From assembly GCF_012863495.1 (NCBI RefSeq), contig NZ_JAAVJL010000001.1:1302001-1366000 (forward strand): a DNA stretch of 64,000 nt, read 5' to 3'. This document shows positions 55,987 to 64,000 of this stretch, one piece after another. How positions within the stretch are numbered: position 1 is the first letter of the stretch; each line of letters opens with the position of its first letter. The stretch is from Pseudanabaena yagii GIHE-NHR1. Its GTDB lineage: Bacteria > Cyanobacteriota > Cyanobacteriia > Pseudanabaenales > Pseudanabaenaceae. Below the pieces are notes generated by a model. The model was not told the origin of the DNA. It worked only from the letters and a program-made list of their open reading frames with translations, and searched no databases. The translations under genes and the position numbers were made by a program.

Positions 55987-58605
55987 TTATGAGTTTCTCC
56001 ATTTGAGGAACTCAAACCAAATGACGCTGGCGATACCTGATAGGAGGGCGATCGCTAAATCTTCAAATTGCAGATAGGAAAACTGGAAGAGTTGCCTTAA
56101 AAAAGGAACGTATAGGATTAATCCCAGAAATACGATCGCGCCACTAATAATCCACCAGATTGAAGCATTAGGAACTTTCATCGTACTGAGAATCGTTCTT
56201 GTCCATGAGCGATTGGTGAGAATCATCGCAAGGTTAGACACAATCAAGGTGGTAAAGACCAAGCCTCTTGCACCACAGGCTCCTGCACTACATAAGACAA
56301 CATCAGGGGCAAATTTGCCGTGATAATTGGCGATCGCATAGACAATTACCAACACTACTAAGACGCTCAATCCTTGAAATAGAGATAACCATAATGTGCG
56401 CCGATCAAAGAGTGGTTCCTTCGGATTGCGGGGTGGACGCTGCATCACATTGGCTTCGGCTGCTTCGGCTTCAAAGGCGATCGTGCAGGCGGGATCGATG
56501 ATTAGATGCAGGAAGGCAATATGAATCGGCAAAAGTACTAACGACCATTGCATAAAAATAGGAACTAAGGATATCCCTGCGATCGGCACATGAACCGCGA
56601 GGGTATAAGCCATACCTTTTTTAAGATTATCGAAAATGCGGCGACCTAACTTGACTGATTCCACAATCGAGGTGAAGTCATCATTCAGTAAAACTAAATC
56701 TGCGGATTCTCTCGCCACATCTGTACCTCTACCGCCCATCGCAATCCCAATGTGAGCCGCCTTAAGGGCAGGGGCATCATTGACACCATCGCCTGTCATC
56801 GCGACGATTTCACCGCTTTGCTTCAGGGCATTCACAATTAAGAGCTTTTGTTCAGGCACAACACGAGCAAAAATATTCGTACTCCGAATCCGCGATCGCA
56901 GTTGTTCTGCAGTCATTTGTTCGAGTTCTGCGCCCGTGATCACTTCCCCACTGGTTAGCCCAATTTGTTTAGCGATATTTTGCGCCGTTGAGGGGTAGTC
57001 ACCCGTAATCATCACGACGCGAATTCCTGCCTGATAACATTCAGCGATCGCAGGGGCAACCGTAGGACGAACGGGATCGGTTAAGCCAACTAAACCAATA
57101 AATTCAAAATCAAAATCATGTTGGCGCAAAGGTAGGGAACCATCCGTAGGTGGTCGATGCCTTGGACTATTAGGAGAAAGGTAGCCCTTGGCAACACCAA
57201 GTACCCGTAACCCAGCCGCCGCCATGATATTTGCCTGTAGCTCCAAATCCGTGAGCATCTCAGGACTAAAATGGCAAAGATCAGCGATCGCTTCTGGTGC
57301 ACCTTTCGCGGCGATTTCCTTTGCACCACCTGCGATGGGTTCCCAAACACAGGACATGGCACGTAACTCTCCTGACAAGGGATATTCACGTAAAGTATTC
57401 CAATCATCATGGAGATGTTCTGTACCTACTAGTAGCTGAGAACCAACCAATTTCAGAGCCTTTTCCATCGGGTCAAAAGGATCTTTACGACTGGCGAGAA
57501 TGCCATATTCAATTAAGCGATGGAAATCCTCTGGCAAGGCTTCACGCTCATGCAAAGTGAGATCGTAAAAAGCAGGATTTTGCGAACCTTCTTGATAAAC
57601 AAATAATTGCTGCACTGTCATTTGATTGAGGGTGAGCGTCCCTGTTTTGTCCACACAAAGCACCGTAGCCGAGCCAAGGGTTTCTACAACAGGAATGCGC
57701 CTTGTTAATACATTTTGCAACGAAAATCGCCATGCACCTAATGCTAAAAAGATGGCAAGAACTACAGGAATTTCATTGGGCAAAATCGCCATCCCCAGCG
57801 CTAAGCCAGCTAATACGCCATGCAACCAATCGCCGCGAGTAATTCCATAAATCACTACGGCAATGATACAAATAGCGATCGCAATAATCGTCAGTTGTTT
57901 AACAATCCGCCGCGTTTCCTGTTGCAGTTTAGAATCTTCCTGTTCAATCGTTTGTAGAGCCTTACCGATTTTGCCCATTTCCGTTTTTGAGCCAGTGGCT
58001 TGGACTTCAACGATCGCCTGTCCCTGCACAGCCAGAGTTCCCGAATAGACATAGGGCAAATCGTCACCACCAGACCGATTGACTGGTAGCGGCAAACTGT
58101 CATCCATTGCAACTTTTCGCACAGGCAGAGATTCCCCTGTTAAGAGCGATTCATCGACGGTGAGGTGCGTTGACCATAGCAATACACCATCCGCAGGAAT
58201 GCGATCGCCTTCCGCAAGAACGATCAAATCTCCACGCACCACTTCTCGACCTGCGATCCGCTTGCGCTCGCCATCGCGAATGACAAGGGCGCGAGGACTA
58301 GATAGGTCTCGTAAAGCTTCAAGGGATTTCTCTGTTTTTTGTTCTTGATAGAGATTAATTCCCACAATAAAGAAGACAAAACCTAGCAATATCAATGCTT
58401 CCTGAGCATCACCGAGAAATAGATAAATCCCGCCACAACCAAGTAATAGTAAGAAAATTGGTTCGCTAGCGATTTCCCAAATGATTCCCCAAATATTGCG
58501 GCGATCACTAGCTGGCAATTCATTATATCCCTCAACTTGAAGGCGTTGGCAAACTTCCTGTTCTGAGAGTCCTGTTAACTCTTGTGGATTAATTACAGTG
58601 CTCAT
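55987..58605 (-). CDS. P2-type cation-transporting ATPase (PacL/Ca-ATPase-like)
   Basis: An 872-residue P-type ATPase. Cation_ATPase_N 'TGLSEQEVCQRLQVEGYNELP' is followed by an actuator domain with 'LLTGESLPVRK', the phosphorylation site 'CVDKTGTLTLNQM' (about residue 318) and the hinge 'MITGDYPSTA' and 'AMTGDGVNDAPALKAAHIGIAMG'. The C-terminal helices are present. The M4 motif, usually PEGLP or PEEFP, reads 'LPNEIPVVLAI': Asn stands where Ca2+ pumps have Glu. The transported ion is thus uncertain; Ca2+ or another divalent cation is only a family guess. No regulator nearby. Confidence 0.88.
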   Translation of the reverse strand: MSTVINPQELTGLSEQEVCQRLQVEGYNELPASDRRNIWGIIWEIASEPIFLLLLGCGGIYLFLGDAQEALILLGFVFFIVGINLYQEQKTEKSLEALRDLSSPRALVIRDGERKRIAGREVVRGDLIVLAEGDRIPADGVLLWSTHLTVDESLLTGESLPVRKVAMDDSLPLPVNRSGGDDLPYVYSGTLAVQGQAIVEVQATGSKTEMGKIGKALQTIEQEDSKLQQETRRIVKQLTIIAIAICIIAVVIYGITRGDWLHGVLAGLALGMAILPNEIPVVLAIFLALGAWRFSLQNVLTRRIPVVETLGSATVLCVDKTGTLTLNQMTVQQLFVYQEGSQNPAFYDLTLHEREALPEDFHRLIEYGILASRKDPFDPMEKALKLVGSQLLVGTEHLHDDWNTLREYPLSGELRAMSCVWEPIAGGAKEIAAKGAPEAIADLCHFSPEMLTDLELQANIMAAAGLRVLGVAKGYLSPNSPRHRPPTDGSLPLRQHDFDFEFIGLVGLTDPVRPTVAPAIAECYQAGIRVVMITGDYPSTAQNIAKQIGLTSGEVITGAELEQMTAEQLRSRIRSTNIFARVVPEQKLLIVNALKQSGEIVAMTGDGVNDAPALKAAHIGIAMGGRGTDVARESADLVLLNDDFTSIVESVKLGRRIFDNLKKGMAYTLAVHVPIAGISLVPIFMQWSLVLLPIHIAFLHLIIDPACTIAFEAEAAEANVMQRPPRNPKEPLFDRRTLWLSLFQGLSVLVVLVIVYAIANYHGKFAPDVVLCSAGACGARGLVFTTLIVSNLAMILTNRSWTRTILSTMKVPNASIWWIISGAIVFLGLILYVPFLRQLFQFSYLQFEDLAIALLSGIASVIWFEFLKWRNS

Positions 58606-59065
58606 AGGTCTATCACCAACATTTTGTAAGAAGGAGCATAATCAACATTCGCGATCGCGAAGTATTTGATTATGCATCTGTTTCGATCTTATGCCAGTTC
58701 TATAAACGTTGCATCATGCTTGTTGTCACACAGCACTATTAATGAGAAGTATCGTCTATAGGAATCAGGAAAAGATAGAAATAGTAGCTAATATGGAAGT
58801 CTAATCGCTTTATATTGCAAGGCTTTCGCCTATAAAACTCGTCATATATAATCGCTTGTAATTTTCATACAGTAATTTGCTAAGTTTAGTAACTTTTTTT
58901 GTTTGTAGAGGCAATTAGTAAATTCATAGCAAAAGATGAAAATCTGAATGCATAAAATTTTTGGTTAAGTTTTTTGCAACGGCTATTTGTTTTTGGAGAG
59001 GTAGCTTTAAGCTTTGTGGTAAATAATTGCAAATTGCAAATTTTGATGTCAGTTTGAGGCTTTTA
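58606..59065. other. Divergent intergenic region ATPase/TPR-CHAT
   Basis: 460 bp, AT-rich, holding both promoters. I see no hairpin, ORF or RNA gene in it, which sets it apart from most gaps in the window. Confidence 0.5.
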
Positions 59066-62000
59066 ATGATGAATCGTTTAGCTGGTTTTGGGATGATCGC
59101 GGCTCTGTTGGCGGGTGTGCCGTCTATAATCATCGCCGAAGGCGTAAAGGCGCAAACGGTTCAAAATCGCAAAGCAGAAGCAGAGAGGCTTTTAGAGCAA
59201 GGAGTTAAGTTATATCAAGCTAGTCGTTATCAAGAAGCAATTCAAGTATTGGATTCGGCTCTAGGAATCTATCGCGAGATTAAACATCACACGGGTGAAG
59301 CAATTGCGCTGCTTGGTTTAGGTCTTGTTAACAAGAGTCTTGGGCAGTACCAGAAGGCAATTGATTACCACCAGCAATCCTTAGCAATCCAAAAGCAAAT
59401 TGGTGATCGCGATGGTGAAGCAACGTCACTCAACAATCTGGGGGGTGCATACGATAGTCTCGGACAGTACCAGAAAGCGATTGATTTCTATCAGCAATCC
59501 TTAGCGATCCAAAAGCAAATTGGCGATCGCAAAGGTGAAGTTGATTTGCTCTTTAGCTTGGGTGATGCCTACAAAAATTTAGAACAGTATCAGAAAGCAA
59601 TCGACTACTATCAGCAGTCCTTGGTAATCTATAAGCAAATCGGCGATCGCAAGAGCGAAGCAGCATCTTTAAGCCGTCTTGGTCTTGCATATAAAAACTT
59701 TGGACAGTATCAGAAAGCAATTGAATATTATCAACAGTCTCTCGCTATCCAAAGACAAATCGGTGATCGCAAAGGTGAAATAAAGTTACTTCTGAGTTTG
59801 GGTGATACATATGAAAATTTAGAACAGTATCAGAAGGTAATTGAGCATTATCAGCAATCTCTTATCCTTCAAAAAGAAATTGGCGATCGCAAGGGTGAAG
59901 CGGAGTCACTTTTGAGTTTAGGTGATGCATACAACAGCTTGGCACAATACCAGAAAGGAATTGATTTTTATCAGCAATCTTTAAAAATTAGACAGGAAAT
60001 TGGCGATCGCAAGGGTGAAGCACTTTTAATCAACAATCTAGGATTCAGTTATTATAGTTTTTCGCAATATCAAAAAGCGATTGATCTTTTTCAGCAATCT
60101 TTAAAAATCAGACGGGAACTCGGCAATCGCAAGGGTGAAGCACAATCTTTAAATAATTTGGGTGCTGTATATAGAGATCTTGGGCAGATTCAGATAGCGA
60201 TCAACTACTATCAACAAGCATTAGCGATCACACAACAAATTGGCGATCTTGATGGTGAAGTATCACCTCTCAGTAATTTGGGGGTTGCATACTATAATCT
60301 AGGACAGTATCAAAAAGCAATTGAATACTATCAACAATCCCTTAACATTTCTAGGAAACTTAATAAGCGCAATGGTGAAGCTACTTCGCTAAGCAATCTA
60401 GGCGTTGCATATAGCAATCTCGGACAGTACCAAAAAGCGATTGAATACTATCAGCAAACCTTAGTAATCTTTAAGCAAATCGGTGATCGCCAAGGTGAAG
60501 CAACGTCACTGAATAATCTAGGTAACGCATACGACAATCTCGGACAGTATCAGAAAGCTATTGATTTCTTGCAGCAATCCTTAGCGATCAAAAAACAAAT
60601 CGGCGATCGCAATGGTGAAGCAACATCACTGAATAATCTAGGTAACGCATACGACAGTCTCGGACAGTATCAGAAAGCTATTGATTTCTTGCAGCAATCC
60701 TTAGCGATCTTTAAGCAAATCGGCGATCGCAATGGTGAAGCATGGTCTCTCAATAATCTGGGTGCAGCCCTTAATCAACTCAACCAAACCGATATTTCCA
60801 TCGTTTTTTACAAACAGGCTATCAACACCTTTGAAGCCATTCGCAAAGACATCAAAGGATTGAAAAAAGAAGAACAGCAATCCTTTATTACTAGCATTGC
60901 ATTCAGCTATCGTGACCTCGCTGATATCCTGATTAAACAAGATCGCGTCATGGAAGCCCTACAAATCCTCGATCTGCTCAAAGTCCAAGAACTTGAGGAC
61001 TATCTCAAAAATATTAAAGGGAGTGACAGATCAGCGCAGGGAGTCAGACTATTAGCACCAGAAAAAGCTCTTAGCGATAAGCTCTTAAACATTAGCTCTG
61101 ACAATAGCAAAGACATCAATAACCAACTTGCCAACCAAATCCAACAACTTCCCAAATCCGAAATTAACAAAGTCCCCGACTATCTCAACCAAATCCCGCA
61201 GGGAAATGTGCTGATCTATCCCTTAATCCTCAACGACAGACTAGAAATCATTCTCTTTGCTCCCAACACCTTACCCATTCATCGCACTGTCAATATCAAA
61301 AAAGATGATCTAGAAAAATTAATCACCGAATTTCGAGCAGGTTTACAGGATAGCGGCTTTGAAGACTTTCGAGAACCTTCGCAGCAACTCTATAGGCTCC
61401 TGATTAAACCCATCGAAACCGAACTAATCAATGCCAAAACTACTACGATTCTCTATGCTCCTGATGGTATCCTGCGTTATGTTCCTCTTGCTGCGCTCAA
61501 TGATGGCAAACAATGGCTAGCCGAGAAATATCGCATTAGTAATCTCATTGCCTATAGCCTCAGTGATTTTAGTCCTCAGCCGAAAACAGAACCAAGCATC
61601 CTCGCAGGAGCCTTTGGTGGTAAAGCAGGAGAGCGTAAATTTGGACAAATTGCCCTACCTGCTAGCATTACCGAAGTTAAGGGAATATCGAATTTATTCC
61701 CAAATTCTTTTGCTCTATTTGAAAATGACTTTAGCCGCGCCACCACCGAAGCCAAATTTAAAAACTATAATATTCTCCATTTTGCTACCCATGCTGAATT
61801 TAATACAGGTGCGCCTGATAACTCCTTCATCATCTTTGGTAATGGGGACAAGATCCGATTGAGCGAACTTACTGACTGGCAAATTCCCAATGTGAATTTA
61901 ATCGTACTTAGTGCTTGTCAAACTGGTTTAAGTACTCTTGGCTCTGGGGTAGAAATCTTAGGCTTTGGTTATCAAGTGCAGAAAGTCGGCGCAAAACAGG

Positions 62001-62194
62001 CGATCGCTTCTCTCTGGTCTGTCAGTGATGAGGGGACTCAGGCTTTGATGACGGCTTTTTATCGGGAACTGCAAAAAGGTGATGTTACACCGATTGAGGC
62101 TTTGCATAGGGCGCAAGTTGCTCTGATTAAATCAGAAAAGTTTAGTCATCCGAGTTACTGGTCTGCTTTCTTTGCGATCGGTAATGGATTGTAG
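59066..62194 (+). CDS. Exported TPR-CHAT protein (caspase-like HetF-associated domain)
   Basis: A 1042-residue protein. The start is ATG 59066 (GAGG 8 bases upstream), which gives a signal peptide 'MMNRLAGFGMIAALLAGVPSIIIAEGVKAQT'; the open frame from 59027 would spoil it. About 14 tetratricopeptide repeats follow. Twelve of them (59341-60780) are exactly 40 codons each without any indel, of the type 'LGQYQKAIDFYQQSLAIQKQIGDRKGEA'. The C-terminal CHAT domain (about 790-1042) has the caspase-like dyad: His in 'ILHFATHAEF' and Cys in 'IVLSACQTGLSTLGSG', then 'GAKQAIASLWSVSDEGTQALM'. A Cys protease exported to periplasm or lumen is the inference; substrates unknown. Confidence 0.9.
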   Translation: MMNRLAGFGMIAALLAGVPSIIIAEGVKAQTVQNRKAEAERLLEQGVKLYQASRYQEAIQVLDSALGIYREIKHHTGEAIALLGLGLVNKSLGQYQKAIDYHQQSLAIQKQIGDRDGEATSLNNLGGAYDSLGQYQKAIDFYQQSLAIQKQIGDRKGEVDLLFSLGDAYKNLEQYQKAIDYYQQSLVIYKQIGDRKSEAASLSRLGLAYKNFGQYQKAIEYYQQSLAIQRQIGDRKGEIKLLLSLGDTYENLEQYQKVIEHYQQSLILQKEIGDRKGEAESLLSLGDAYNSLAQYQKGIDFYQQSLKIRQEIGDRKGEALLINNLGFSYYSFSQYQKAIDLFQQSLKIRRELGNRKGEAQSLNNLGAVYRDLGQIQIAINYYQQALAITQQIGDLDGEVSPLSNLGVAYYNLGQYQKAIEYYQQSLNISRKLNKRNGEATSLSNLGVAYSNLGQYQKAIEYYQQTLVIFKQIGDRQGEATSLNNLGNAYDNLGQYQKAIDFLQQSLAIKKQIGDRNGEATSLNNLGNAYDSLGQYQKAIDFLQQSLAIFKQIGDRNGEAWSLNNLGAALNQLNQTDISIVFYKQAINTFEAIRKDIKGLKKEEQQSFITSIAFSYRDLADILIKQDRVMEALQILDLLKVQELEDYLKNIKGSDRSAQGVRLLAPEKALSDKLLNISSDNSKDINNQLANQIQQLPKSEINKVPDYLNQIPQGNVLIYPLILNDRLEIILFAPNTLPIHRTVNIKKDDLEKLITEFRAGLQDSGFEDFREPSQQLYRLLIKPIETELINAKTTTILYAPDGILRYVPLAALNDGKQWLAEKYRISNLIAYSLSDFSPQPKTEPSILAGAFGGKAGERKFGQIALPASITEVKGISNLFPNSFALFENDFSRATTEAKFKNYNILHFATHAEFNTGAPDNSFIIFGNGDKIRLSELTDWQIPNVNLIVLSACQTGLSTLGSGVEILGFGYQVQKVGAKQAIASLWSVSDEGTQALMTAFYRELQKGDVTPIEALHRAQVALIKSEKFSHPSYWSAFFAIGNGL

Positions 62195-62209
62195 TTCTGC
62201 CGAACTGGT

Positions 62210-62310
62210 GCAAGATCTCAGTAAACTAAAAATCGAGAAGTTTGTTCCGCCCGCTAGGCGGACGAAGCAAACTCTAGTTTTGGGTTTTAATTAAGTTGAG
62301 CTACTTAAAT
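62210..62310. repeat. Cruciform repeat family, member 4 (diverged)
   Basis: The right arm GGGTTTTAATTAAGTTGAGC(TACTTAAA) matches members 2 and 3; the core is a different imperfect hairpin around CCGCCCGCTAGGCGG. It lies between the convergent CHAT and kinase genes and overlaps the kinase 3' end. Confidence 0.6.
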
Positions 62311-64000
62311 GCTGGCAAGGTAAATCAATATAAAAACAACTGCCAACTCCTACCTCACTAGTAACCCCAACTTCGCCGCCATGTAATTCCACAATTTGTT
62401 TCACCAGTGCCAATCCTAGCCCCGTTCCTTCATACTTCCGATTTAAAGCACTATCAATCTGGATAAAATGCTGAAATAACTGCGAGATCGATTCAGGAGG
62501 TATACCAATTCCTGTATCTCGTACTGCTAATCTGAGATAAGTACTATCTAAGTTAGCTGTAGGCGCAGGATAAATTACCTCTAGGGTCACTTGCCCACCT
62601 TCGAGGGTAAACTTAACGGCATTATTGAGGAGATTGATTAGGGCTTGCCTAATGCGGCGTTCATCCAAGTGGATCTGCGGCAGTTGCAGCGATAGAATAG
62701 TGTGGATTTGAATATTTTTTTTGAGCGCTTGCTGACGCACAAAGCCAAGACTTGCTTCACAAAGAGAAGGAATAGAAATAGCAGTTAGATCCAATTTCAT
62801 TTGTCCTGCTTCTATTTTAGCAACATCCAGAATGTCGTTAATTAATTCGAGTAAATGCATACTACTACGTTCAACGGTTTGGAGTGCTTTCGTCTGTCGC
62901 TCATTGATTGAACCATAGATCTCCTCTTGAAGACTTTCAGTCATCCCAAGAATGGCATTAAGAGGGGTGCGGAGTTCATGACTCATGGATGCCAAAAACT
63001 CATCCTTGAGGCGAGTTGCCTGAAGCAGCTTTTCATAGATTTGTTGAAGTTTCTCTTCAGCTTTTTTGCGATCGCCAATATCGGTAAAGAAACCAACAAT
63101 TTCTAAGGGATTACCTTGAGCATCGCGCACTATCCGCATTTCATTCCTGAGCCAGCGATAATCGCCATCTCGATGCAAAGAACGATATTCACTAATGTGG
63201 TATCCCCGTTCAAATAGTTTGCAGATTCCATCTATTGCGTGAGCAATATCTTCAGGATGGAGATGCTCAGACCAAAAGTTGGGATTTGTGAGAATCTCGG
63301 CAGCACTATAACCCATCACAGCTTGGACATTATCACTAATGAAAGTGACCGTATTTTTGCTATCAGCAGTACAGGTAAAAATGACCGCAGGATTGGAGGA
63401 TAGAATAAATTCTAACCGCTCCTTGAGTCGTTGATTTTCTTGCTCAGCCAGTTTGCGTTCAGTAATATCTTGAGCTGAGCCAATGTTGTATTTAACGTTT
63501 CCTGCGGCATCTCGACTAAATACGGAATGACGACTATGCAGCCAACGCCATTCACCTTGGACATTCCTCATGCGGTATTCGTAATCATAGATTTCGCCAT
63601 CTACTGCCTTTCGTAAGCGCTCATACTCCGCAGGAATATTTTGCAGATCATCGGGATGCATTAACGTAGCAAAGAATGCTGAACCCATTGCCTGAACTTC
63701 GGCTGAGGTATAGCCCAAAATCGTTTCAATCTCTCGGTTTACATAAATATTACGCTGCTCTTGGATGTCGTAAATATAGATAATGTGCGGTGAAGCATCA
63801 ATAACTTTTTGGAGAAAGTCTTGGCTTTCTTGCAAAGCGAATTCTGTTTTTTTGCGATCGCTAATATCTTGAAGCAACACTACAAAAAAATCTACAAGCC
63901 CATCAGATTTACGATGGACTTGAACAGAAAGACTGGTATAAATGATTTGTCCGTTTTTATGAATAAAGCGTTTATCAATTTCATAGCCTTCACTTTCACC
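62291..64000 (-). CDS. Multi-PAS sensor histidine kinase (5' end outside the window)
   Basis: At least 569 residues. The frame is open through the window edge at 64000 and reads PAS-like sequence ('EIDKRFIHKNGQIIYTSLSVQVHRKSDG') before the apparent start at 63880, so the true start is outside. Then come PAS/PAC ('DFLQKVIDASPHIIYIYD..GYTSAEV', 'WRWLHSRHSVF..DITERK') and a second PAS/PAC ('LEFILSSNPAVIFTCT', 'YRWLRNEMRIV..FFTDIGDRK'). HisKA follows with His in 'MSHELRTPLNAILGMTESL', and HATPase with 'LLNNAVKFT', 'DTGIGIPPESI' and 'GTGLGLALVKQIVELHGG'. It ends without a receiver domain. Soluble in the visible part. Confidence 0.9.
   Translation of the reverse strand, partial: GESEGYEIDKRFIHKNGQIIYTSLSVQVHRKSDGLVDFFVVLLQDISDRKKTEFALQESQDFLQKVIDASPHIIYIYDIQEQRNIYVNREIETILGYTSAEVQAMGSAFFATLMHPDDLQNIPAEYERLRKAVDGEIYDYEYRMRNVQGEWRWLHSRHSVFSRDAAGNVKYNIGSAQDITERKLAEQENQRLKERLEFILSSNPAVIFTCTADSKNTVTFISDNVQAVMGYSAAEILTNPNFWSEHLHPEDIAHAIDGICKLFERGYHISEYRSLHRDGDYRWLRNEMRIVRDAQGNPLEIVGFFTDIGDRKKAEEKLQQIYEKLLQATRLKDEFLASMSHELRTPLNAILGMTESLQEEIYGSINERQTKALQTVERSSMHLLELINDILDVAKIEAGQMKLDLTAISIPSLCEASLGFVRQQALKKNIQIHTILSLQLPQIHLDERRIRQALINLLNNAVKFTLEGGQVTLEVIYPAPTANLDSTYLRLAVRDTGIGIPPESISQLFQHFIQIDSALNRKYEGTGLGLALVKQIVELHGGEVGVTSEVGVGSCFYIDLPCQHLSSST

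Noticed and set aside
59341-60780. Regular 120-bp direct repeats as a CRISPR-like or satellite array
   Set aside because: The units are in frame, encode TPR helices of 40 residues, and have no spacer/repeat structure.

Overview
The window is chromosomal DNA from an oxygenic cyanobacterium. It carries psbU, psaL, psaI, ndhD, ndhF, crtB, crtP, menA and sqdB, and the palindrome GCGATCGC (the HIP1 site typical of cyanobacteria) recurs throughout. A Pseudanabaena-like filamentous lineage is my guess; nothing here proves the genus.

Layout. 1-1474: IS element copy 1, lacking an estimated 23 bp beyond the left edge. 1574-8692: SpoIIE-type phosphatase, ndhD, psbU, nadB and a frameshifted deoxyribosyltransferase pseudogene. 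9056-13463: a small conserved gene, then the dark-operative protochlorophyllide reductase genes chlN-chlB-chlL on the minus strand. 13838-18811: DUF554 protein, a probable 6S RNA, initiator tRNA, a second SpoIIE-type phosphatase and ftsY. 19179-26625: lumenal pentapeptide protein, psaL-psaI, lpxA-nth, a MITE-like repeat, a large hybrid histidine kinase and an SDR39U1-type protein. 26719-30800: a second copy of the first IS, carrying two further ISs nested inside one another. 30882-43508: STAS protein, methyltransferase, ndhF, aminotransferase, HPt protein, ArsS, mazEF, MoxR ATPase, a DUF3084 protein and several conserved proteins of unknown role. 43912-53890: sqdB, a lone receiver, two rhomboid paralogues, ftsH, two fluC genes plus a bestrophin, and crtP-crtB. 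54139-64000: Uma2 protein, menA, P-type ATPase, a secreted TPR-CHAT protein and a histidine kinase running off the right edge.

Two results stand out. First, all three DPOR subunits look like the purple-bacterial BchN/BchB/BchL forms rather than cyanobacterial ChlN/ChlB/ChlL, and they sit in the purple-bacterial order N-B-L, which suggests an old transfer. Second, the two IS copies are in inverted orientation, and the 6-bp TTGCTA right of copy 2 (30801-30806) recurs inverted at the inner edge of copy 1 (1475-1480). This is the expected trace of an inversion of about 25 kb. Undoing it places the SpoIIE phosphatase/anti-sigma-kinase gene (1574-4000) about 170 bp upstream of, and on the same strand as, the STAS antagonist gene (30882), a natural partner-switching pair.

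Most intergenic gaps hold a near-perfect hairpin, often with a 3-nt loop, at gene 3' ends. Four belong to a longer repeat family with conserved outer arms and a variable core. Identifications come from reading protein motifs from memory; no database search was run.
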